Assembly (NCBI GenBank): GCA_023301335.1
Contig: JALZVA010000225.1
Location: 1 to 10,560 of the forward strand
Source of the DNA: Akkermansiaceae bacterium
Lineage (GTDB): Bacteria > Verrucomicrobiota > Verrucomicrobiia > Verrucomicrobiales > Akkermansiaceae
DNA: 10,560 nucleotides
Direction of reading: 5' to 3'
The notes under the pieces were generated by a model. The model did not search any database, was not told the DNA's origin, and was given only the letters and a program-made list of their open reading frames with translations. Below, in pieces: positions 1-6,100 of the stretch (its first letter is position 1; each line of letters starts with the position of its first letter). The position numbers and the translations under genes are program-made.

Positions 1-297
1 GTGTCGCTGTTGGCAAAGAGCACCCGCGAGGCACACCTTAGAGCCTCTTTGCTAATGATGCTAGTGGCGGTGAGCTTGATTGTAGCAGGATCGGAACAGG
101 TAGCTGGGAGCGTCTGGGCCTTGTTTACCCCGATCATGAATGTCTCCGTTGCCGTTGCTGCGGCGTTGGGAGGGAGCCTCACGTGGGTAGCTTGTGGGAT
201 TGTGGTGATGAGTTCACTAAGCCTTTCATTATTAATGCTATGGCTTCTTTCTGTAAAATTGAAAAGACATCCAGAGCGAGTGTATATCGCTTTTTAA
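1..297 (+). CDS. C-terminal part of an unidentified integral membrane protein
   Basis: The frame is open from the first base of the window and ends in a double stop, TAA TAG, at 295–300. A GTG lies at base 1, but nothing upstream is visible, so I treat this as a probable 3' fragment, not a complete 98-residue protein. The residues form two or three hydrophobic segments (about 15–34, 36–58 and 62–84), with a basic tail after the last one (KLKRHPER), so the C-terminus probably faces the cytoplasm. I recognise no family motif and assign no function. The next gene starts about 280 bp away, beyond a strong hairpin, so the two are probably transcribed separately. Confidence 0.5.
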   Translation: MSLLAKSTREAHLRASLLMMLVAVSLIVAGSEQVAGSVWALFTPIMNVSVAVAAALGGSLTWVACGIVVMSSLSLSLLMLWLLSVKLKRHPERVYIAF

Positions 298-383
298 TAG
301 GGTGAAGGCGGGAAAAGACAGGGCTTGTAATTTTTTTTAAAAAAAAGATAAAAAGATCTTGTAAAAATAAAATGGGGTGGTAA

Positions 384-389
384 TTTAAT
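384..389 (+). promoter_or_regulatory. Weak candidate promoter (-10 box) in front of the long hairpin
   Basis: TTTAAT at 384–389 matches five of six positions of the sigma-70 -10 consensus and lies just before the first paired base of the hairpin (393). A TTGTAA at 359–364 could be the -35 box, but the 19-bp spacer is long and the match is 4/6. If real, transcription would begin close to the base of the hairpin and give a discrete RNA of about 110 nt. The surrounding DNA is very AT-rich (T8A8 at 331–346), so chance matches are likely. Confidence 0.2.
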
Positions 390-392
390 TTC

Positions 393-506
393 AGTCTAAA
401 GGAGATTGAAGAGACGATCCTGCTGTTACTTTTCTTGTAAGGTTAGGGGGTTTCCTTCAGGATGATTCGCAGGGTCGTCTTTTCAGTCACTTTTAGGCTT
501 TTTTTT
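393..506 (+). ncRNA. Long hairpin RNA element ending in a T-tract (structured RNA and/or intrinsic terminator)
   Basis: Bases 393–423 pair with 469–499 over 31 consecutive positions: 25 Watson-Crick pairs, five G·U pairs (395/497, 401/491, 406/486, 411/481, 418/474) and one A·A mismatch (403/489). The 45-base apical region can form small hairpins, for example TTAC 426–429 with GTAA 437–440. Eight T (499–506) directly abut the stem, as in a rho-independent terminator on the plus strand. All five wobbles pair only in the plus-strand transcript; the opposite transcript would have A·C mismatches. This asymmetry suggests selection on plus-strand RNA. The stem is far longer than a normal terminator. 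It could be a small RNA with its own terminator, a processed leader, or an oversized terminator for the gene ending at 297. I recognise no named RNA family. Confidence 0.6.
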
Positions 507-531
507 GTACTTTTCAAATGAATAAATCGGT

Positions 532-563
532 GTGTTTACTTCGTTTAGTATATAGTGTTTACT
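532..563 (+). promoter_or_regulatory. Direct repeat GTGTTTACT flanking a -10-like box upstream of the protease operon
   Basis: The 9-mer GTGTTTACT occurs at 532–540 and again at 555–563, with starts 23 bp apart, which is close to two helical turns. Between and overlapping them is TATAGT (551–556), which resembles a -10 box and lies about 20 bp before the likely start codon at 576. The same TATAG(T/A) hexamer is found upstream of the genes at 6101 and 7595. No good -35 box is present. A repressor or activator binding the repeats could control the protease pair; this is inference. Confidence 0.3.
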
Positions 564-575
564 ACAAAAGAAAGA

Positions 576-1604
576 ATGATGAAGCAACGCTACAACTGGT
601 CATGTCTGATGCTATTTTTGGGTTTTGCCTTAGGGGGGTCTCACTCTCTGGCGCGACTCGATTTTAATGAAAAAAGCACTCCTGATAGTATAGAGGAGAT
701 TAAGGCCATTGAGGCAGCATTGAAAACGCACCTAGAACGCACCCGTCAAGCAACGGTATGTATCACTAATGGACAAGGTTTTGGGACAGGAGTGATTGTG
801 TCTAAGGAAGGCTTAGTGATGACGGCAGCGCACGTGACTGCAGGGGTGGATAAAGAGTTTAAGGTGATAATGGAGGATGGAACGGAGTATGAGGCTAAGT
901 CACTGGGTTTAGATTCGGAAACAGACGCAGCCTTATTGAAGATCACAGAGAAGAAGGAGTTTCCCTTCGTCGTGGTAGAGGATAAGCCGCAGAGCAGAAT
1001 GACGACACGTTTAGGAGATTGGGTGTATTCTCTTGGGCACGCAGGAGGGTTTGATAAAGCCCGTGGTTCAGTGGTGCGTTTGGGGCGTATTGTGCGACTG
1101 AACCACGCATCGGCTACATTGCAGTCAGACTGTAAGCTGATTGGAGGGGACTCCGGTGGGCCTTTATTTAATATGGAGGGTATTTTAGTGGGGATTCATA
1201 GTCGCGTAGGAGTGGTGTTAGACCAGAATATGCACGTTGCCAGTTATGATTTTTTTAAGCCGGATAAGGATGGGGTGAAAAAATGGGATCGTTTATTAGC
1301 TTCCGAATTTTTGGGATTAGGTCCATTTGCTCAGCGCCCAGTCAAAGGTGGAGGCTTTATCGGAGTAGCTGTCGAAGAGGTGGAAGAAGGCTTAAAGATT
1401 ACAGATTTAGATGAAACTGCTCCTGCGCATGAAGAAGGCGTGTTGGTGGGTGATGTGCTACTCTCTATCAATGGGGAAGAGATGAAAACCAAGAAGGCGT
1501 TAGTTGATTTTTTGAAACAGAGAACGGTGGGGGAAAAGATCCATCTGAAGCTTAATAGAGCAGGTGAGATAAAGGAATACACTGTCGCCTTAGTGCAGAG
1601 ATAA
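576..1604 (+). CDS. Exported S1C trypsin-fold serine protease with one C-terminal PDZ domain (DegP/HtrA-like)
   Basis: This is a DegP/HtrA-type endopeptidase, expected to cleave misfolded or specific proteins in the periplasm. An N-terminal signal peptide (about 26 residues, hydrophobic core LMLFLGFALGG) is followed by a chymotrypsin-fold domain with the full triad: His86 in TAAHV, Asp117 in ETDAALLKI and Ser193 in GGDSGGPLF. A PDZ domain covers about residues 261–338. At 342 residues with one PDZ it is shorter than two-PDZ DegP. I chose ATG 576 (579 is equally possible). The in-frame GTG at 555 overlaps a -10-like TATAGT and would put seven polar residues before the signal peptide. The next gene starts 8 bp after the stop and encodes a degenerate relative, so the two are probably co-transcribed. 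Substrate and true partner are unknown. Confidence 0.9.
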   Translation: MMKQRYNWSCLMLFLGFALGGSHSLARLDFNEKSTPDSIEEIKAIEAALKTHLERTRQATVCITNGQGFGTGVIVSKEGLVMTAAHVTAGVDKEFKVIMEDGTEYEAKSLGLDSETDAALLKITEKKEFPFVVVEDKPQSRMTTRLGDWVYSLGHAGGFDKARGSVVRLGRIVRLNHASATLQSDCKLIGGDSGGPLFNMEGILVGIHSRVGVVLDQNMHVASYDFFKPDKDGVKKWDRLLASEFLGLGPFAQRPVKGGGFIGVAVEEVEEGLKITDLDETAPAHEEGVLVGDVLLSINGEEMKTKKALVDFLKQRTVGEKIHLKLNRAGEIKEYTVALVQR

Positions 1605-1612
1605 ACACAATT

Positions 1613-2662
1613 ATGAAAGGTATTTTTATCACATGCAGCGTATGCGCTGGGCTTACTGTTTCAGGGCTTGGGCAAGAGAGCCTTGATTCTAATTTACGCA
1701 TCAACGGCAAGCGGACGCTAGAAGTATTTAGTCCGCAGCAAGAGGTGATTCAGAATATTAGCGCTTTAGTTTACCGTGGGTATAAACGCGTTGCCTATGG
1801 CGTAATCATGTCAGAAGACGGCTATATACTCACTAAGGCGAGCGAGCTCGAGGGGCGCTCAGTACTAGCTGAAGCCTCTGGGGAAGAGTCAGAAATAAAA
1901 CCGTTACCACCTCTCACAATCAGAATAGGAGACGGAGTTCTCTATGAGGATGTGAAAGTGGTGAAGGTAGATGCCAGATGGGATATCGCCCTTCTAAAAG
2001 TAGAGGCCTCTGGTCTTACTCCTGTTCAATTTGTTGAAGATCCAGAGCCGTCTCACGGGTCAGTGGTGATCGCTAATGGGGCGTCGAGCCGGCACCTTCG
2101 GAGAATTAAAATGGGTGTAGTGAGTGCGCACACACGTAAAATTACCGGGCCTACACTTGTAGTGATGGGAGTGGGTTTAGAAGAAAAAGACGGTAAATTA
2201 TTTATTAAATCTGTCACAAAGGATGGGGCTGCAAATGAAGCTGGCTTGCGTGCAGAGGATCAAATCATTCAGGCGGATGAGACACCTGTGGCAAAAAGAG
2301 ATGAGCTGATCGAGGTGCTCATGCTGAAAAACCCTGGCGACGAGCTAAAGGTAAAATATATCAGAGGTGATAAAAAAGCTAGCTGTGTGGTTCGCGTGAT
2401 GGCTCGACCCATTGCCAATGGTGCAGCACCAGTGAACAGAAATGACTCCATGAGTGGTCGATTCTCTCGGAGAAGAGACTCCTTCCCACGCGTGATGCAG
2501 GTAGATGTCTCTATGGATGATAGATCCTGCGGAGGTCCTCTCATTAATCTCTCTGGGCAGTGTGTAGGTCTAGTGATAGCACGCGCAAACCGTGCTGAGA
2601 CTTTTGCAGTACCTGCTGAGGAGCTTAAAGAAGTGTATAAAAATCTTATGGAGAACAAATAA
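1613..2662 (+). CDS. Exported S1C-fold pseudoprotease with a PDZ domain inserted inside the protease domain
   Basis: The product starts with a signal peptide (to about residue 20, SGLGQ). A trypsin-like N-terminal half follows, with strand YGVIMSEDGYILTKASEL and WDIALLKV. A PDZ domain lies at about 184–262, with a linker to about 292. The second half of the protease fold comes only after that (VDVSMDDRSCGGPLINLSG, then VGLVIA and FAVP). Aligned to the upstream neighbour, catalytic His is Ser77, Asp is kept (Asp124) and the nucleophile Ser is Cys306 (SCGGP in place of DSGGP). Normal serine-protease chemistry is therefore unlikely. A scaffold, adaptor or regulatory partner of the intact protease 8 bp upstream is the likeliest role, by inference. 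The frame is intact for 349 residues, so it does not look like a decaying pseudogene. There is no strong Shine-Dalgarno; translation may be coupled. Confidence 0.8.
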   Translation: MKGIFITCSVCAGLTVSGLGQESLDSNLRINGKRTLEVFSPQQEVIQNISALVYRGYKRVAYGVIMSEDGYILTKASELEGRSVLAEASGEESEIKPLPPLTIRIGDGVLYEDVKVVKVDARWDIALLKVEASGLTPVQFVEDPEPSHGSVVIANGASSRHLRRIKMGVVSAHTRKITGPTLVVMGVGLEEKDGKLFIKSVTKDGAANEAGLRAEDQIIQADETPVAKRDELIEVLMLKNPGDELKVKYIRGDKKASCVVRVMARPIANGAAPVNRNDSMSGRFSRRRDSFPRVMQVDVSMDDRSCGGPLINLSGQCVGLVIARANRAETFAVPAEELKEVYKNLMENK

Positions 2663-2765
2663 TACCAACTCTTATGCTGTTTACGTATAGCTCATGAGCC
2701 GAGTAAATTCGGGATAGCAACCGCTCCTGAATGGGAACGACCTGAAGAGGATGAAATAATTGGTA
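2663..2765. repeat. 103-bp TA-bounded segment with imperfect 11-bp terminal inverted repeats (possible MITE remnant)
   Basis: TACCAACTCTT (2663–2673) begins directly after the TAA stop of the preceding gene, and its near-complement AATAATTGGTA closes the segment at 2755–2765; 9 of 11 positions match. Both ends carry TA, which would fit a TA target duplication of the IS630/mariner type. Inside are the palindrome GCTCATGAGC (2690–2699) and an 8-bp stem, ATTCGGGA 2707–2714 with TCCTGAAT 2725–2732 (one G·U, 10-base loop). No coding frame is visible. It may instead be an ordinary structured 3' untranslated region. Confidence 0.3.
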
Positions 2766-2784
2766 AAAAAAAGGTATAAAAAAG

Positions 2785-2815
2785 CTGACAATATTTAATT
2801 TTCATCTATTTTAAT
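2785..2815 (+). promoter_or_regulatory. Candidate sigma-70 promoter of the NTF2-like gene, giving a leaderless or nearly leaderless mRNA
   Basis: CTGACA at 2785–2790 matches the -35 consensus at five of six positions. Two overlapping -10 candidates follow: TATTTT 2807–2812 (spacer 16) and TTTAAT 2810–2815 (spacer 19). Either would place the transcription start at about 2819–2822, at or next to the ATG at 2822. No purine-rich ribosome-binding site lies between the promoter and the ATG. Confidence 0.4.
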
Positions 2816-2821
2816 CTCCGT

Positions 2822-3400
2822 ATGAAGAAAAATATAATGATAGCTCAGTTGATGCTTTTCGCGTTTTTACTTGTAAACTCTGTAACACTCAGAGCGGAAG
2901 AGAAACTTGCAACTCACGTAAACACCTTACCTGATGGTCCAGATATCACAGAAGCGGATATCAAAGCTGCTCAAAAAATGTGGGGTGATGCTGTTGTTGC
3001 AATTGGTGCAGCAGGAGATAAGGCGCATGAAGTTGCAAAGGCAGCAGCAAAAGCAGCCTACTCTTTCGAACTCGGCCCGATCCAGTTCAAGCCAACTTTG
3101 GCAGCTGATCAGCCTTTCCGTCCTGATCTTGAAGGAACGCTTTCTTACTTTGTTGCAGGGAATCCAAAATACTCTGAAGACAAAGGTTTCGCTCTTAAGC
3201 CATGGACTAAAGTCCGTTTTGATAACCACACGATCAAAATTTTTGGTAATAAGGCAATGGCAATGGGTCATTATTATTTCACCGCTAAAGCTACAGGTAA
3301 GGAAACTAAAGTGGAATACACAAAGGGCTACGTGAAAATGAAAGATGGTAGAGTGCTTCTCTTCCTTCAAGGTTCTCACCTTCCCTATGTTAAACCATAA
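2822..3400 (+). CDS. Secreted NTF2-like (SnoaL/CaMKII-association-type) protein of unknown function
   Basis: The product has a classical signal peptide (MKKNIMIAQLMLFAFLLVN, cleavage likely after LRA, residue 25), so it is exported. The mature part of about 167 residues opens with a helical stretch (ITEADIKAAQKMWGDAVVAIG). It continues into strands typical of the NTF2-like cone fold (FKPTLA, SYFVAGNPKYSEDKGFALKPW, AMAMGHYYFTA, KVEYTKGYVKMKDGRVLLFLQGSHLPY). From memory, close relatives in marine bacteria are often labelled phosphoribosyl-AMP cyclohydrolase. I see no HisI-type metal motif, and a secreted cyclohydrolase would make no sense, so I do not use that name. The activity is unknown; such folds bind small ligands or act as enzymes. 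It is a single gene with its own likely promoter and a strong terminator. Confidence 0.8.
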   Translation: MKKNIMIAQLMLFAFLLVNSVTLRAEEKLATHVNTLPDGPDITEADIKAAQKMWGDAVVAIGAAGDKAHEVAKAAAKAAYSFELGPIQFKPTLAADQPFRPDLEGTLSYFVAGNPKYSEDKGFALKPWTKVRFDNHTIKIFGNKAMAMGHYYFTAKATGKETKVEYTKGYVKMKDGRVLLFLQGSHLPYVKP

Positions 3401-3422
3401 CGGTTAACAAAGTTAAAATTTT

Positions 3423-3458
3423 AGAACCCAGGGTTAAACTCTCTGGGTTCTTTTTTTT
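3423..3458 (+). terminator. Intrinsic terminator after the NTF2-like gene
   Basis: GAACCCAG (3424–3431) pairs perfectly with CTGGGTTC (3443–3450). One more A-T pair (3423/3451) and a possible G·U (3432/3442) extend the stem, and eight T follow at 3451–3458. It lies 23 bp after the stop at 3400. Read on the minus strand the hairpin is followed by TAAAATTTT, so it might also stop transcription from the large minus-strand gene ending at 3534. Confidence 0.9.
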
Positions 3459-3533
3459 GTCTACTAGCAACGCGCATCACTGGAGGACTACACGCGTGCT
3501 CGTTCCTATTGCGTTAACACCTGAGGAGATTGA

Positions 3534-5684
3534 TTATTTTATCTCTAGTAAGGCGGTGGCGATCATACCGCAGCGCATGGAGAGGGATTTCTTGACGGTA
3601 TCTTTACTACGGTAGACATGACCACGGAATGCTTCTTCACCATTACGGGTAACGGTGATTTCTTTACTCAGATCGATGAGTTCGTCACTGAGCCAGAGTT
3701 TAATGCCCTTGAGGTTTTCACCAGTGAGTGCGATGTGTTGACCTTTAACTTCGCCGGTGATTTGACGTTTTTTTATAGCACCCTCAGGGGTGACTCCTAG
3801 CCAGTAGAGACGCTGATGGGTGACACCGCTCTGCTTCCAGATTACTTTTTTGGGCCATGTGCTTCGTGTTTGTTTGATCATACGAGGGAGGGCTTCAGCA
3901 TCACGTCTCTTCATCCAGTGACCTAGCTTTGGGTAGATGGTGACGCGATGCGGGTAGCCTTCAGGGTCTGCTTTCTGTAGGTCTGTTAGAAGAGCTTTCC
4001 ATTTTTCAGCCTTTTTATTACGATCAAAAGCTGAGTCAAGGTCACCCATAAAGATTTCATAGTAGAGGTTTCTGAGGTTGTCCGGGGCAGCGTCATTGGG
4101 ATGACCCGCCATCATTGCGGCCGCCGCGAAACGGTCTGCCATGCGGGGGGCTAGCTTATAGACGCCATCACCACCGGCGGAGTAGCCCATGAGGTAGACG
4201 CGGTCCGGATTCACACCGTGGCAGATGACATAGTTAGAGATAAGGCGATCTATGAGCTGATCTACGCCTTCTCTGTGCCAGAGGTTCCATGTGTCTGTGG
4301 GTGCTCTCGGTGCGATGTAGTAGCCTTCTTCAGGACGGTATAGATTAATTTGGTTTTGCCATTGCTGGTCATTAACTTTGGCTGGTGCGCCACCGCCGCC
4401 GTGCATGGAGATCCATAGGGAATGACCTCCTTTAGGTGTGTCGCCGTATTTTTTCTCCAAGATTCGCATGGTGTGCTTCCCTACTTTGATGATTTTTTTA
4501 TCAAGCTCTTCTTGGCGTTCGGCGAGTTCTTCTATTTTCCAAGCTTCGATGATATCCGTGTAGTCAAAAGGCTTTTTGTCATTGTTTAAGATGACGTCGA
4601 TAATTTTTGTAGGAGCTGTTGTGAGAGTTAGTTCTTTTTGGTTTCCGTTGTGTTGTATGAGGATACGCCACGGGGCTTTGCCAAGGAGGGGTAGTTCGGC
4701 GACGTCATTGAGGTCTGCTCGTCCAGCGAGGCTTTTGGCGGACTTTAAAATCGAACCATTTTGGCCGATGAGAGATATGCTGGCGATGATTCGTGAGTTA
4801 GTTGCTTCACTGAATACACGAATGTTGACGGTGGGCTGTTTGGTAGCTTTGGGAGTGTTTTTAGTGTAGCGTACGGTGACGTTTACAGCGTTTATTTCTT
4901 GGTTTTTGGTGGCCCAGACCATAGGGAAGTGGGCTTGAGTAGGTGCCCAGGTGGTGGCCCAAATGGCGTGAAGGGGATCGTCTGCAGTTGCTTTGGATGC
5001 GCGGCCGCCAAACCATCCACGGTTTAGCCCTTTGGGGTCATATTCATCCGCACCGAGGTATTTCCACTCTCCGTCCCAAATTTCTACCCAGGTGTGGTTG
5101 CCGCTTTTATCTGACCAGAGTGGGGTTCCTGCGATGCGTGCCGGGATCCCGACGGAGCGGCATGCGTAAGTGAGGATGATGCTGAGGCCGGTGCAAGTAG
5201 CTTTGTTAATTTCCATAGACTCCGCTGGGCTTTGATTGGGCTTTTTACGTTTCCTGTTGTAGTGGACGTTAATAGTATCAAAGAGGTCACGATTGAGAAC
5301 TTGCGCGGCTTCCGAGGCAGTTCTACAGTCTTTGATGAGCGCTTTGGATATTTCGTAGAATTTTGGACGCCAGTCTTCACGCCTTTCATCTAGGACGGCG
5401 TAGGGGAGAACATCGTTGAAAAATTGTTCTTCAGAGAGTTTCTGACACCATGGGAATTGCTTACGCGCACGGAGAGCGTAGTCGATGTTGCTAATCAGGA
5501 GTTGGCTACTGATCGATGCTCGATCTGTCTTAGGCATGCCTGTTAGGAGATAGGCACTAGCTCTGGAGGCCTCTGGACTGAGCTGGTTAACATGGGTAGA
5601 GAATTTTATCAGCTCCTGTGAAGAGGCCTGAGCCTGTGCAATAGGGCTACAGAGGATAAGTGTATAAACGAGATATTTCCACAT
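3534..5684 (-). CDS. Exported fusion of a transglutaminase-like domain and an alpha/beta-hydrolase (esterase-like) domain
   Basis: The 716-residue product has a signal peptide (cleavage near AQA, residue 20), so it acts outside the cytoplasm. Residues about 140–230 form a transglutaminase/cysteine-protease-like core with a complete triad: Cys164 (ATCTG), His197 (GNHTW) and Asp213 (GADEYDP). A beta-rich linker (about 265–360) and a charged helix (377–400) follow. An alpha/beta-hydrolase domain runs to about residue 605: oxyanion HGGGG at 428–432, nucleophile Ser502 in GYSAGG, acid Asp548 or Asp550 in GDLDSAF, and His589 in LGHW. The C-terminal 110 residues form a further beta-rich domain (LWLSDELIDLSKEITVTRNG) that I associate with PVC-group hydrolases. 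The hydrolase half resembles secreted PHB-depolymerase or feruloyl-esterase-like enzymes. Substrates are unknown; peptide and ester cleavage on one polymer is a guess. There is no Shine-Dalgarno; CATAGAT ends 7 bp before the ATG. Confidence 0.85.
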   Translation of the reverse strand: MWKYLVYTLILCSPIAQAQASSQELIKFSTHVNQLSPEASRASAYLLTGMPKTDRASISSQLLISNIDYALRARKQFPWCQKLSEEQFFNDVLPYAVLDERREDWRPKFYEISKALIKDCRTASEAAQVLNRDLFDTINVHYNRKRKKPNQSPAESMEINKATCTGLSIILTYACRSVGIPARIAGTPLWSDKSGNHTWVEIWDGEWKYLGADEYDPKGLNRGWFGGRASKATADDPLHAIWATTWAPTQAHFPMVWATKNQEINAVNVTVRYTKNTPKATKQPTVNIRVFSEATNSRIIASISLIGQNGSILKSAKSLAGRADLNDVAELPLLGKAPWRILIQHNGNQKELTLTTAPTKIIDVILNNDKKPFDYTDIIEAWKIEELAERQEELDKKIIKVGKHTMRILEKKYGDTPKGGHSLWISMHGGGGAPAKVNDQQWQNQINLYRPEEGYYIAPRAPTDTWNLWHREGVDQLIDRLISNYVICHGVNPDRVYLMGYSAGGDGVYKLAPRMADRFAAAAMMAGHPNDAAPDNLRNLYYEIFMGDLDSAFDRNKKAEKWKALLTDLQKADPEGYPHRVTIYPKLGHWMKRRDAEALPRMIKQTRSTWPKKVIWKQSGVTHQRLYWLGVTPEGAIKKRQITGEVKGQHIALTGENLKGIKLWLSDELIDLSKEITVTRNGEEAFRGHVYRSKDTVKKSLSMRCGMIATALLEIK

Positions 5685-6100
5685 AATGTGATCTATGCTT
5701 TACTTAGAGTTATTTGTTAGATGTGCCTTGACTGAGTCTAGTCTCCTCTCTCTGTGAAGAGGGGGGCTTCAGTGGTATCTTTGAACTTTGGTAGTGTAAA
5801 TTTTTGTCTGTAAAAAAAGCTCATCTATACCAGTTGATGAAGCTTCTAACACAAGCAAGAACGAAACAATAGACGAAAAAAAGCATTAACACTAAAAATG
5901 GCCCTATCAGCCTTCTTCTTACAATTCGTATCGATTACTTTTCCTGTGTTTAGGCGCGTGTTTTTCACGTGTTTCGATTTGCAGTAGGATCGGCGACAGT
6001 GAACGGGGAAAGTTGCGAATAAGGGGACTTGTGCAGTAAAATAAATTTCTGTGAATTTCCTCTAGCCCTACGCCATTGTATAGTTTAGAAGTTTATTCGT
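5685..6100. other. Gene-free 416-bp divergent intergenic region
   Basis: No convincing coding frame or RNA gene is visible here. It separates the divergent genes starting at 5684 (minus) and 6101 (plus), so it must hold both promoters. Visible structure includes an 8-bp stem CCTCTCTC 5745–5752 / GAGGGGGG 5759–5766 (two G·U, 6-base loop, no T-tract on either strand) and the palindrome GAAGCTTC. Three copies of GTGTTT occur at 5946, 5958 and 5969, about one helical turn apart. A -10-like TATAGT lies at 6079–6084. Confidence 0.6.
6079..6084 (+). promoter_or_regulatory. Candidate -10 box of the beta-CASP nuclease gene
   Basis: TATAGT sits 16 bp before the ATG at 6101, within TTGTATAGTTT. A nearly identical 11-mer, TTGTATAGATT, lies before nadB at 7578–7588, which supports a shared promoter element. 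The -35 position (TTTCCT, 6056–6061) is a poor match. The expected leader would be only about 10 nt and holds no Shine-Dalgarno. Confidence 0.3.

Noticed and set aside
393..506. Retron msr-msd or CRISPR-related RNA as the identity of the long hairpin
   Set aside because: No reverse transcriptase, cas gene or repeat array is present in the window; the adjacent genes are a membrane protein and proteases.
555..575. GTG at 555 as the start of the first protease
   Set aside because: It overlaps the -10-like TATAGT and would add seven polar residues before the signal peptide; ATG 576 or 579 fits better.
2927..3379. Long open frames on both strands overlapping the NTF2-like gene (133–150 residues)
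   Set aside because: They lie wholly inside a gene with signal peptide, promoter and terminator, and their translations are compositionally odd with no recognisable motif.
5084..5389. 101-residue minus-strand frame inside the transglutaminase–esterase gene
   Set aside because: It is an out-of-frame shadow of the transglutaminase domain, with a low-complexity Ser/Thr/Lys-rich translation.
5745..5766. C/T-rich and G-rich 8-bp stem upstream of the minus-strand gene as a terminator or riboswitch
   Set aside because: No T-tract follows on either strand and no known riboswitch core is recognisable; two of its eight pairs are G·U.
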